DNA from: an uncultured Lachnospiraceae bacterium
GTDB taxonomy: Bacteria > Bacillota > Clostridia > Lachnospirales > Lachnospiraceae
Length of the DNA: 52,230 nt
Reading direction: 5' to 3'
NCBI GenBank assembly: GCA_946535225.1
Contig: CAMNDJ010000007.1
Coordinates: 1 to 52,230, forward strand
Under the pieces are notes generated by a model. It was not told the origin of the DNA, did no database searches, and saw only the letters and a list, made by a program, of their open reading frames with translations. Shown here one piece after another: positions 8,674-16,926 of this stretch. Position 1 is the first letter of the stretch. Every line of letters starts with the position of its first letter. Position numbers and translations under genes: made by a program.

Positions 8674-8805
8674 GGCTGGCATATATATTGTACAAGCGGG
8701 TAATTGGAGACGTCGGTGCTTAGGCGGCGTCCCTCAGGCGCCTTATGCACCGCTACGTCGGAACCTTAGCGCAAGCGTGCCCGCTGTGCAATATATATGC
8801 CAGCC
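8674..8805. repeat. Multibranched inverted-repeat element before thyA
   Basis: A 132-bp element whose ends form a perfect 17-bp stem (8674-8690 with 8789-8805). After a small mismatch the stem continues with GCGGG and CCCGC (8696-8700 with 8780-8784). Inside sits a second arm: GACGTCGGTGC (8709-8719) with GCACCG-CT-ACGTC (8747-8759, 2-nt bulge), capped by AGGCG/CGCCT (8722-8726 with 8739-8743). A tiny CGC-AA-GCG hairpin lies at 8770-8777. There is no T-tract. It occupies almost all of the space between the RNase gene and thyA. It could be a MITE or REP-like repeat, a structured leader, or an RNase processing site. It does not match the THF riboswitch consensus that I remember. Confidence 0.7.
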
Positions 8806-8852
8806 CGGCAGAGATTAATTACTTTCATACATATATAAGGAGAAAGGATGAA

Positions 8853-9701
8853 ATGAGTTACGCAGATAAGGTTTTTGTGGATATGTGCCGGGATATACTC
8901 GATAACGGCACGGATACAAGAGGCGAGAAGGTGCGCCCGCACTGGCCGGACGGCACACCCGCCTATACCATCAAGAAGTTCGGAGTAGTGAACAGATATG
9001 ATCTGAGATCGGAGTTTCCTCTTATCACTCTGCGAAGGACAGCACTTAAGTCGGCAGTTGATGAGGTTTTGTGGATATGGCAGAAGAAGTCCAACAACAT
9101 CAAGGATCTGGGTTCGCATATCTGGGATGAATGGGCGGATCCTGACGGTTCCATCGGCAAGGCATACGGATATCAGATGGGTGTCAAACACAAGTACAAA
9201 GAAGGTGAGATGGATCAGGTGGACAGGGTCATATATGACCTTAAGAACAATCCGTTCTCACGAAGGATACTCACCAATATCTACGTGCACAAGGATCTGC
9301 ACGAGATGAATCTCTATCCCTGCGCCTACTCAATGACATTTAACGTGACTCAACGCAAGGGCGAGGACAGGCTGACTCTTAACGGTATACTCAATCAACG
9401 ATCACAGGACGTACTGGCGGCTAATAACTGGAATGTGGCTCAGTATGCGATGCTGCTCCATATGCTGGCACAGGTCTGCGATATGGAGGTCGGTGAGTTC
9501 GTCCACGTCATAGCCGATGCACATATATATGACAGGCATGTTCCGATCATAGAAGAGCTTATAGGAAGAGAACAGTATCCGGCACCAAAGGTCACTCTCA
9601 ATCCGGATATACATGATTTCTATAAGTTTACCAAGGATGATATAACTGTCACGGATTATGTTACGGGAGAACAGATCAAGGATATCCCGATTGCGATCTA
9701 G
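8853..9701 (+). CDS. thyA: Thymidylate synthase
   Basis: 282 residues. Makes dTMP from dUMP using methylene-tetrahydrofolate, producing dihydrofolate that the next gene product recycles. The nucleophile is C157 in LYPCAYSMTF, the phosphate-binding arginines are in FSRRIL (137-138), and the substrate block is LNQRSQDVLAANNWNVAQ. DAHIYDRHV near the C-terminus is the conserved ThyA D-x-H-x-Y segment. The ATG at 8853 was chosen because AAGGAGAAAGG precedes it and family homology starts at MSYADKVF. The open frame extends to 8745 only because it runs through the structured repeat. It is first in a run with folA, an XRE gene and an SbcDC-like pair. Confidence 0.93.
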   Translation: MSYADKVFVDMCRDILDNGTDTRGEKVRPHWPDGTPAYTIKKFGVVNRYDLRSEFPLITLRRTALKSAVDEVLWIWQKKSNNIKDLGSHIWDEWADPDGSIGKAYGYQMGVKHKYKEGEMDQVDRVIYDLKNNPFSRRILTNIYVHKDLHEMNLYPCAYSMTFNVTQRKGEDRLTLNGILNQRSQDVLAANNWNVAQYAMLLHMLAQVCDMEVGEFVHVIADAHIYDRHVPIIEELIGREQYPAPKVTLNPDIHDFYKFTKDDITVTDYVTGEQIKDIPIAI

Positions 9702-9722
9702 GAAAAAGAAGGGAGAATTACC

Positions 9723-10211
9723 ATGAATGCGATCGTAGCTGTAGATTCCAATTGGGCGATAGGCAATAAAGGCCAGCTGCTCATACGTATACCTGCAGAC
9801 CAGAAGATGTTCAGAGAAGAGACGACAGGGGGTGTTGTCGTACTCGGCCGTAGGACAATGGATACATTTCCGGGCAGAAAACCTCTGCCCAACAGGACGA
9901 ACATCGTACTTTCCACCAACGAAGATTACAGGGTGGATGATGCGATAGTCGTTCACGGCATAGAGCAGCTCATAGACGAGCTTAAGTCATATCCGGACGA
10001 CAGGATATACATTATCGGAGGAGATTCCATATACAAGCAGATGCTTCCGTACTGTGATACCGTCTATGTGACCAAGATAGACAGAGAATACGAAGCGGAT
10101 GCATATTTCCCCGACCTTGATAAGGATCCCGACTGGAAGATAACGTCTGAGAGCGAGGAACAGGTTTACTTCGATACAACATATGCTTTTTTGAAATATG
10201 AGAGAGTTTGA
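9723..10211 (+). CDS. folA: Dihydrofolate reductase
   Basis: 162 residues, usual DHFR length. Reduces dihydrofolate to tetrahydrofolate with NADPH. It starts with MNAIVAVDSNWAIGNKGQLL. The catalytic acid is D26 in IPADQKMF, equivalent to E. coli D27. The usual tryptophan of the substrate loop (LPWHLP) is replaced by LLIRIP. The NADPH-binding elements are VVLGRRTMDTFPG and IIGGDSIYKQMLP. It sits 21 bp after thyA with a GGGAGAA ribosome binding site, the classical ThyA-FolA coupling that recycles the dihydrofolate made by ThyA. Confidence 0.93.
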   Translation: MNAIVAVDSNWAIGNKGQLLIRIPADQKMFREETTGGVVVLGRRTMDTFPGRKPLPNRTNIVLSTNEDYRVDDAIVVHGIEQLIDELKSYPDDRIYIIGGDSIYKQMLPYCDTVYVTKIDREYEADAYFPDLDKDPDWKITSESEEQVYFDTTYAFLKYERV

Positions 10212-10258
10212 AGTCCGCTTCGTACGGACCGGGCGATCATAAGGAGATATGATACCGT

Positions 10259-10543
10259 ATGACCAGAGAAGAAAAGAAGAACTACATAGTCAGAGAGACC
10301 TACGGCCCCTTTGATCTGGATCATGAGCAGGAGAAGATCAAGTTCCAGCTCATGCAGGAATTTGTGACACTCAGGAAGCAGGCAGGGATCACCCAGGAGG
10401 AACTCTCAAGAAGAACGGGGATATCCAGGCCCAATATTGCCCGTATGGAGAACGGATCATATAATCCGACCATCGAGATGCTCGTAAGGCTTGCGGCGGG
10501 CATAGGCAGACGGGTGGATATAAGGTTCAAGGATCTGGGATAG
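10259..10543 (+). CDS. XRE-family helix-turn-helix regulator
   Basis: 94 residues. A charged N-terminal 35 residues lead into a Cro/CI-type HTH at about 36-90 (LRKQAGITQEELSRRTGISRPNIARMENG, quoted here only to mark its extent of 29 residues as two pieces: ITQEELSRRTG and ISRPNIARMENG). The shape resembles the antitoxin part of HigBA-like systems, but no RelE/HigB toxin lies on either side, so it is a solo regulator. It lies between folA and the SbcD-like gene, 16 bp from the latter, and may autoregulate the nuclease genes. Target sites cannot be predicted. Confidence 0.82.
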   Translation: MTREEKKNYIVRETYGPFDLDHEQEKIKFQLMQEFVTLRKQAGITQEELSRRTGISRPNIARMENGSYNPTIEMLVRLAAGIGRRVDIRFKDLG

Positions 10544-10559
10544 GACCGGGGGAGATCAG

Positions 10560-11666
10560 ATGAAACTCATCCATTGTGCAGATCTGCACTTAGATTCCAA
10601 AATGACCAGCAATCTGGACAGGACCAAGGCCAAGGAGCGGAGATCGGAGCTCCTTAATACCTTTGTCCGTATGGTGGACTATGCCCGTGATAATGACATT
10701 AAGGCCATACTCATAGCCGGAGATATGTTCGACACGAGCAGCATTTCGGCACTTACCCGTAATACGGTAAGAGACAAGATCATTGGAAATCCCGAAATAG
10801 ATTTCTATTATCTTAAGGGTAATCATGACAGGGACAGTTTCCTGTCTTCTCTTGAAGAGATACCGGACAATCTTAAACTCTTTGCGGATGAGTGGAAGAG
10901 CTACCGGATAGATAATGACAGCAGTGTCATGCTGACAGCCATAGAACTGTCCCCGTCAAGCAGCGTGACCTGTTATAATTCGCTTCTTCTTGATCCCGAT
11001 GATATCAATATTGTTATGCTGCACGGTCAGGAGACTGAGACAAAGAGCAAGGACAAGGCAGAGATAATAGCCTTACGTGAACTTAAGAACAGGAATATAG
11101 ATTATCTTGCGCTTGGTCATGTGCATGAGTACAAGGAAGAGAAACTGGACGGACGCGGTGTTTACTGCTATCCGGGATGCCTTGAAGGAAGAGGGTTTGA
11201 CGAGACCGGCGATCACGGTTTTGTTCTCTTAGATATTGACGAAGAGTCTCACAGGATAGAAAGGACATTTGTTCCCTTTGCCACGAGGCGCTTATACGAA
11301 ACGGAAGTGGACATATCAGAATGTGAGACCACCGGCGATATCATTGACAGGATAACGACTAAACTTGCCGAAGATGAGACGGGATCCGAGAACCTCCTTA
11401 AGATCGTGCTTAAGGGTGAAGTGGATATAGAGATAGAGAAGGATATCGATCACATATATAAGAATTTTGAGGACAGATTCTATTTCGTTAAGATCGACGA
11501 TGAAACGCGATATAAAGTAGACTATTCGGATTATGCTCTCGATGCTTCTCTTAAGGGAGAGTACGTGCGCATGATAGAGGCCTGTACGGATATTACGGAT
11601 CAGGACAAGGCGGAAGTGATAAGGATAGGTCTGATGGCGATAACGGGCCAGATGGGTGAGATATGA
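10560..11666 (+). CDS. SbcD/YhaO-like DNA repair exonuclease (metallophosphoesterase)
   Basis: 368 residues. Calcineurin-like phosphoesterase subunit of an SbcCD/Mre11-Rad50-type complex that degrades DNA ends and hairpins. Metal motifs are ADLHLDS (D8, H10), AGDMFD (54-58), KGNHDRD (GNHD 87-90), MLHGQE and ALGHVHE. The C-terminal third (about 240-368) is acidic and predicted to cap the nuclease and contact the ATPase. The stop overlaps the start of the SbcC-like gene as ATGA (11663-11666), so the pair is translationally coupled. The size and the membrane-type partner suggest the YhaO/YhaN branch rather than classical E. coli SbcD. Confidence 0.88.
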   Translation: MKLIHCADLHLDSKMTSNLDRTKAKERRSELLNTFVRMVDYARDNDIKAILIAGDMFDTSSISALTRNTVRDKIIGNPEIDFYYLKGNHDRDSFLSSLEEIPDNLKLFADEWKSYRIDNDSSVMLTAIELSPSSSVTCYNSLLLDPDDINIVMLHGQETETKSKDKAEIIALRELKNRNIDYLALGHVHEYKEEKLDGRGVYCYPGCLEGRGFDETGDHGFVLLDIDEESHRIERTFVPFATRRLYETEVDISECETTGDIIDRITTKLAEDETGSENLLKIVLKGEVDIEIEKDIDHIYKNFEDRFYFVKIDDETRYKVDYSDYALDASLKGEYVRMIEACTDITDQDKAEVIRIGLMAITGQMGEI

Positions 11667-14005
11667 GATTACTCGGGTGTCATATTGAGAACTTCGGCAG
11701 ACTCAAAGATTATGACAGGAGTTTTGACGAAGGCTGCAACAGCATAATGGCGAGCAACGGGCAGGGCAAATCCACTCTGGCTGCGTTCATCCGCGTGATG
11801 TTCTACGGGTTTGAAGGTGAGGGCAAGCGTAAAGCGGGAGAGAACGAACGCAAGAGATTCGAACCCTGGCAGGGCGGAGTATACGGTGGAAGACTCTCAT
11901 TTTCCGATGGAAAGAACAACTATACGATCGTCAGGACATTCGGAAGCAAGGTCTCTGAGGATACATTTGAACTAAGGGATGAGTCTACCAATCTGATAAG
12001 TGATGCTTATTCTCAGAATATCGGTGAGGAGATATTCGGAGTGAACGCGGAATCCTATATGAGGACGGCATACATCGGTCAGAACGATGTCGTGACACAT
12101 ACCACAGACGGCATCAATGCAATGATCGGCGGAATCGCTGACAATACCGGGGACCTTGACAGTTATGAGAAAGCGGTAGATAAACTTAACGATCTGCTCA
12201 ATAAGGAATCGCCGACAAGATCCACAGGATCTCTGTACAGGTTAGAAGGCGATGTGACGACTCTGCGCACCAGGGTAAGAGAGGGTTCGGTCATTTTGGA
12301 TTCCATTCACAGACTCGAAGATTCGATGGGAGAAAAAAGGGCAGGATTGGAAGCTCTTACATCAAGGCGCAGGGAACTTACGGATAAGCAGACAAAGTTA
12401 AGTCTCTATAAGGATAAGCAGAATCTCAAGGAGAAATGGGAGAGTGTTCGTGCCGAGCAGGCGGAACGTGAAGAGGAAGCAGCAGTAAGACGGGCTGCTT
12501 TTCCGGATGAGATACCGGATGAGAAGGAGCTGGCCGAGATGCAGAACAAGGCCGCAGAATACGGCGGACTCTGTGAGAACGTGAACTTCTATGCATTAAA
12601 TGCGACCGAGACTGAGAGGCTTGAGGCCCATGGAAGACGTTTTGCTGCAGGACTTCCCGATATGAATGAGACCACGAACCTCATACGAAAGAACAGGGAA
12701 GTGGACAAGAGTCTGTCGGATGAAACGGACAATAAGGCGGAGCTTAAGGTCTTAAGAAATGAACTGGATATGTTAAAGAGGGATGAGAAGAATCTGCCAT
12801 CTGCATCCATAGCGGGAATGGGTATGATACTGTTGGCCATGATCTGTGCCGTTGCTTCGATCCTCATCATGCCGACCAATGTCTTAAGGTGGATAGGTAC
12901 CGCGATATCGGCGCTTATTCTCGCAGGCGGAATAGCAGCGACAGTCACCGGCTTTAAGAGACACAGGGAAGATATCGAATACAGAAGTAAGGATATCGAG
13001 AGAGATATACAGAGAACACAGAATCTCATTGAGCAGGGTGAGGAATACAGAAGATCGGTGATGGAGGAGACCAAGAGATATCTGGACAGATACGGGATGG
13101 CGCTGGATCCGACATCGGTCACGGAAGACTTAAGATCCCTGCATACAATGGCTGATGAATATCTAAGGCTTAAGGATAAGAAGGCTTCGTATGACAAGGC
13201 CGTTGAGGCGAAGAATGAATGCGAGGAGATGATAAGCAACTATCTTAAGGGACTTGGTGTTGCGCCGGGAGGCGATCATATAAGACAGCTCAATACCCTG
13301 TCACTGGATCTTCGCAGTTATAAGGAAGCCGTTGAGAGGGCGGATAAGGCAAAAAAACGCGCACAGGAGTTTGCCGGGGACTATGATACCGAAGAACTGG
13401 AGCATCTTACAGTGCCTGAGGAACTGACTTCTCTTGGTGAGATAAACGAAGAACTCGGCAAAGTGAGTGAAGAGGCGGATAAGGCTGCAGCAAGCTTAAG
13501 GGATGAGAGCAGCCGTCACGACGAATTGCAGGAAAAACTCGAACTCTGGGAAGAGGACAAGGCATCTCTTGCCGTCAAGGAACAGCAGTTATTGGACGGC
13601 AAGCGCAGATATAAGAATCTCAAGAATGCCGTGAAGTATCTGACGATGGCCAAGGAGAGCATAACGGCAAAATATATGGAGCCTCTGCTGACCGGCTTCA
13701 GTAGGTATTACAGTGCAGTGACGGGCACCGATGCCGGCAGATATCATATAGATGCCAATACCAACATTACGGTTGATGAACTGGGGATACAGAGAGATAC
13801 GGCACTTTTAAGCACCGGTTATCAGGATCTTATCGGTTTTTGCTTAAGGCTTGCACTCGTCGATGCGATGTATGAGACGGAGAAGCCGATACTGGTATTG
13901 GATGATCCGTTTGTCAATCTGGATTCCGAAAGACTTAAGGGAGCGCAGAGGTTATTGGACACACTGGCACAGAATTATCAGCTCATATATTTTACATGCA
14001 GATAG
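11663..14005 (+). CDS. SbcC/YhaN-like SMC-type ATPase with a membrane hairpin
   Basis: 780 residues. Partner of the SbcD-like nuclease. Walker A is SNGQGKST (31-38), the signature region is LLSTGYQDLIGFCLRLAL (around 710-728) and Walker B is PILVLDDPFVNLD (D747, D748), near the extreme C-terminus. Between them lie two coiled-coil stretches (about 195-300 and 440-660) instead of the long Rad50 arms. Two hydrophobic segments (about 382-402 and 409-430) form a membrane hairpin in the middle, where Rad50 has its zinc hook. No CxxC hook is visible. This matches the YhaN architecture and implies a membrane-tethered end-processing complex. The start overlaps the sbcD stop. Confidence 0.87.
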   Translation: MRLLGCHIENFGRLKDYDRSFDEGCNSIMASNGQGKSTLAAFIRVMFYGFEGEGKRKAGENERKRFEPWQGGVYGGRLSFSDGKNNYTIVRTFGSKVSEDTFELRDESTNLISDAYSQNIGEEIFGVNAESYMRTAYIGQNDVVTHTTDGINAMIGGIADNTGDLDSYEKAVDKLNDLLNKESPTRSTGSLYRLEGDVTTLRTRVREGSVILDSIHRLEDSMGEKRAGLEALTSRRRELTDKQTKLSLYKDKQNLKEKWESVRAEQAEREEEAAVRRAAFPDEIPDEKELAEMQNKAAEYGGLCENVNFYALNATETERLEAHGRRFAAGLPDMNETTNLIRKNREVDKSLSDETDNKAELKVLRNELDMLKRDEKNLPSASIAGMGMILLAMICAVASILIMPTNVLRWIGTAISALILAGGIAATVTGFKRHREDIEYRSKDIERDIQRTQNLIEQGEEYRRSVMEETKRYLDRYGMALDPTSVTEDLRSLHTMADEYLRLKDKKASYDKAVEAKNECEEMISNYLKGLGVAPGGDHIRQLNTLSLDLRSYKEAVERADKAKKRAQEFAGDYDTEELEHLTVPEELTSLGEINEELGKVSEEADKAAASLRDESSRHDELQEKLELWEEDKASLAVKEQQLLDGKRRYKNLKNAVKYLTMAKESITAKYMEPLLTGFSRYYSAVTGTDAGRYHIDANTNITVDELGIQRDTALLSTGYQDLIGFCLRLALVDAMYETEKPILVLDDPFVNLDSERLKGAQRLLDTLAQNYQLIYFTCR

Positions 14006-14010
14006 GCGAT

Positions 14011-14039
14011 GTATTGACAGGTCTGTGTATTGACCGGTC
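14011..14039 (+). repeat. Two direct repeats upstream of metY
   Basis: GTATTGACAGGTC (14011-14023) and GTATTGACCGGTC (14027-14039) are 16 bp apart, one mismatch in 13. They lie 40-70 bp before the metY start. They contain TTGAC -35-like cores and could be tandem regulator sites or a small duplication. Confidence 0.5.
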
Positions 14040-14080
14040 GATGTACGAATAAGTCGATGCCAGGAGAGTAAGGAGGAAAA

Positions 14081-15349
14081 ATGAAACAGGAAACCAAATG
14101 TATTCAAGCGGGATATGTACCGGGAAACGGGGAGCCCAGAATGATACCCATCGTGCAGAGCACGACATTTAAGTATGATTCAAGCGCCGATATGGCGGAT
14201 CTTTTTGATCTTAAGGCGAGCGGATATTTCTATACGAGACTCGCAAACCCGACCAATGACTATGTGGCAGCCAAGATCGCTGCTCTGGAGGGAGGCACGG
14301 CTGCGCTTCTCACATCATCGGGTCAGGCAGCATCATTCTTCTCGGTATTCAATCTGGCGGGAGCAGGTGATCATGTGATAGCATCTACGGCCATATACGG
14401 AGGAACATATAATCTCTTCAATGTTACGATGAGAAAGATGGGGATCGATTTTACCTTCATCGATCCGGAGTGCTCCGACGAAGAACTGGAAGCTGCTTTT
14501 AAGCCTAATACCAAGCTCGTATTCGGCGAGACGATAGCCAACCCCGCGCTTATAGTATTTGACATAGAGAGATTTGCAAATGCGGCACATGCTCACGGAG
14601 TACCGCTCATAATAGACAATACATTTGCTACTCCCATCAACTGCAGACCCATAGAATGGGGAGCTGATATAGTCATGCATTCTACGACCAAGTACATGGA
14701 CGGACATGATGCGACTGTCGGTGGAGTGATAGTGGATGGTGGCAAGTTTGACTGGATGGCTCATGCGGATAAGTTCCCCGGACTTACGACTCCCGATGAA
14801 TCCTATCACGGACTTACCTATGCCAAGGACTTCGGCAAGGAAGGAGCATATATCACCAAGGCAACGGCTCAGCTTATGAGAGACTTGGGCTCGATCCCTT
14901 CTCCCATGAACTGTTATATACTTAATCTCGGCCTTGAGTCGCTTGCTCTTCGTATGGAGAGGCATTGCTCGAACGCGCAGGCAGTTGCCGAGTTCTTAGA
15001 GAAGCATCCCAAGGTCTCATGGGTCAATTATCCGGGTCTTCCGGGCAATAAATATTATGAGAGAGCCAAGAAGTATATGCCTAAAGGAACCTGCGGCGTG
15101 ATCTCATTCGGTATCGCAGGAGGCCGTGCTGCGGCAGAAGAGTTCATGGGTAAGCTTAAGGTCGCAATGATCGCGACTCATGTAGCGGATGCACATACCT
15201 GTGTTCTTCATCCCGCATCATCTACGCACAGACAACTGTCAGATGAAGAACTGACAGCAGCAGGAGTATCTCCGGATCTTGTACGTTTCTCAGTGGGCAT
15301 CGAGAATGTGGATGACATCATAGAAGACTTAAAGCAGGCTTTGGATTAA
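14081..15349 (+). CDS. metY: O-acetylhomoserine sulfhydrylase (aminocarboxypropyltransferase)
   Basis: 422 residues, Cys/Met metabolism PLP fold type I. It likely makes homocysteine directly from O-acetylhomoserine and sulfide. The PLP lysine is K204 in MHSTTKYMDGHD. Ring stacking and phosphate-binding parts are TSSGQAASF (78-86) and YTRLANPT. IIDNTFATP supplies the aspartate contacting the pyridine nitrogen. The C-terminal LRFSVGIENVDDII-type segment (here VRFSVGIENVDDII) is standard. Length and the long insert with SYHGLTYAKDFG fit MetY rather than MetB/MetC. AAGGAGGAAAA precedes the ATG. cysK lies 13 kb upstream, so both sulfide-assimilation routes are represented. Confidence 0.9.
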   Translation: MKQETKCIQAGYVPGNGEPRMIPIVQSTTFKYDSSADMADLFDLKASGYFYTRLANPTNDYVAAKIAALEGGTAALLTSSGQAASFFSVFNLAGAGDHVIASTAIYGGTYNLFNVTMRKMGIDFTFIDPECSDEELEAAFKPNTKLVFGETIANPALIVFDIERFANAAHAHGVPLIIDNTFATPINCRPIEWGADIVMHSTTKYMDGHDATVGGVIVDGGKFDWMAHADKFPGLTTPDESYHGLTYAKDFGKEGAYITKATAQLMRDLGSIPSPMNCYILNLGLESLALRMERHCSNAQAVAEFLEKHPKVSWVNYPGLPGNKYYERAKKYMPKGTCGVISFGIAGGRAAAEEFMGKLKVAMIATHVADAHTCVLHPASSTHRQLSDEELTAAGVSPDLVRFSVGIENVDDIIEDLKQALD

Positions 15350-15373
15350 TACTGTACAGTGAGGTAAAAAACA

Positions 15374-16903
15374 ATGGCATTAACAGGCAGAGAGAGTGGA
15401 ATACTGTTCCCGGTCTTTTCCGTACCGTCTAAATTCGGTATAGGATGTTTCTCCAAGGAAGCATATGATTTTGTGGATTTTCTAAACGGAGCAGGCCAGG
15501 GGTACTGGCAGATACTCCCGCTCGGACCGACAGGCTACGGCAATTCGCCGTATCAGTCATATTCGGCTTTTGCAGGTAATCCTTATTTCATATCACCTGA
15601 GAAACTCATAGAAGACGGATTGCTCACATGGGATGAGGCAGGCGGCGCATACTTTGGCTCTGATGAGACCAAGGTCGATTACGGTGCCATGTATGAGAAC
15701 AGGGATAAACTGCTTAAACTGGCTCATGAGAGATTTATAAGCGAGGGAAAGGAGAGTAAGGAATACACGGCTTTCCTTAAGAAGGAATCCGGCTGGCTGT
15801 CGGATTATGCACTCTTTACGGCCATCAAAAGAAGCAAGGGCGGAGCATCCTGGCTCACATGGGATGACGGCCTTAAGAAAAGAAAGCCTGATGCGCTGAA
15901 TGCTGCAAGATCAGAACTTGCCGATGATATAGACTTCGTATATTTCAAACAGTATGAATTCGACAAGCAGTGGCGTGCCCTTCGCAAATACGCAAATGAT
16001 AAGAACATCAAGATAATAGGGGACATACCCTTCTATACATCCTTAGACAGTGCAGACTGCTGGGCACATCCCGAAGTCTTCCTTATGGACAAGGGCTTAA
16101 ATCCCAAGGTTGTTGCAGGCTGTGCGCCCGATGCATTCTCACGGACAGGCCAGCTCTGGGGCAATCCCATATATGACTGGAAGGAACTCGAAAAGGACGG
16201 ATATGAATGGTGGGCAAGGAGACTTGCGCGTAATTATGAGTTCTTCGATGTCATAAGGATAGACCATTTCCACGGTTTCTGTGAATACTATGCGATCCCC
16301 TACGGTGATGAGACTGCAGAGAAAGGTAAGTTATGCAAGGGGCCGGGGATCAAACTGTTTAAGGCACTGAAAGATAAACTGGGAGATCTGAACATTATAG
16401 CGGAGGACCTTGGCAACAATACGCCCGAAAATGTGGCATTACTCGAAGAAACAGGTTTCCCTGGAATGAAGGTTTTGCAGTACGGGTTCACGAGTTGGGA
16501 CAGTTGTTATGTAAACCACAGGCATATAAATAACTGCGTGGTATATACAGGTACTCATGACAATACACCTACGCGTGCATGGGTGGAAGAGATAAATGAA
16601 GGAGAGAGAGATTTCTGCAGAAGGTACGTTAATTCGATGAATACGGATTACGGCGGACTGGTCTGGGATATAATAAGAGAAGCTTATCGTTCGGTTGCGA
16701 ACTTATGCATCATCCCGCTGCAGGACTATCTGTGCTTCGGACGTGAGGCACGTCTTAATACCCCGGGAACATCCGAGGGCAACTGGGAATGGAGGCTTCG
16801 TCCGAATTATCTCTCGGACGATCTTATGAGGAGCATAAGAGGACTGACCGAACTCTACAGCAGGATACCCAAGGCAGAAGAAAAGAGTGATAAAAAACAA
16901 TGA
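15374..16903 (+). CDS. malQ: 4-alpha-glucanotransferase (amylomaltase)
   Basis: 509 residues, GH77. Disproportionates maltodextrins in the cytoplasm, releasing glucose and lengthening glucans. The start SGILFPVFSVPSKFGIG and GYWQILPLGPTGYGNSPYQ are family hallmarks. The catalytic nucleophile aspartate lies in VIRIDHFHGF, the acid/base glutamate in IIAEDLGN, and the stabilising aspartate in YTGTHDNTPTRAW. Length is normal for bacterial MalQ. It sits 24 bp after metY with a GAGG ribosome binding site, and its stop codon is embedded in the leader of the following lipoprotein gene. No glycogen or maltose importer genes are adjacent. Confidence 0.95.
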   Translation: MALTGRESGILFPVFSVPSKFGIGCFSKEAYDFVDFLNGAGQGYWQILPLGPTGYGNSPYQSYSAFAGNPYFISPEKLIEDGLLTWDEAGGAYFGSDETKVDYGAMYENRDKLLKLAHERFISEGKESKEYTAFLKKESGWLSDYALFTAIKRSKGGASWLTWDDGLKKRKPDALNAARSELADDIDFVYFKQYEFDKQWRALRKYANDKNIKIIGDIPFYTSLDSADCWAHPEVFLMDKGLNPKVVAGCAPDAFSRTGQLWGNPIYDWKELEKDGYEWWARRLARNYEFFDVIRIDHFHGFCEYYAIPYGDETAEKGKLCKGPGIKLFKALKDKLGDLNIIAEDLGNNTPENVALLEETGFPGMKVLQYGFTSWDSCYVNHRHINNCVVYTGTHDNTPTRAWVEEINEGERDFCRRYVNSMNTDYGGLVWDIIREAYRSVANLCIIPLQDYLCFGREARLNTPGTSEGNWEWRLRPNYLSDDLMRSIRGLTELYSRIPKAEEKSDKKQ

Positions 16904-16926
16904 GGGATTTAAAGGAGAAGAAGAAC

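Noticed and set aside
8094-8750. 218-codon minus-strand frame over the RNase gene end
   Set aside because: Antisense shadow that runs into the structured repeat.
8674-8805. THF riboswitch upstream of thyA-folA
   Set aside because: The sequence and stem arrangement do not match the THF riboswitch consensus as I remember it. Only the gene context fits.
10259-10543. Toxin-antitoxin pair involving the XRE protein
   Set aside because: Neighbours are folA and an SbcD-like nuclease. No small toxin gene is present on either side.
12589-13239. 216-codon minus-strand frame inside the SbcC-like gene
   Set aside because: Serine/leucine-rich antisense shadow of coiled-coil sequence. No start signal.
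14333-14965. 210-codon minus-strand frame inside metY
   Set aside because: The sense gene is a clear PLP enzyme. The antisense frame has no family features.
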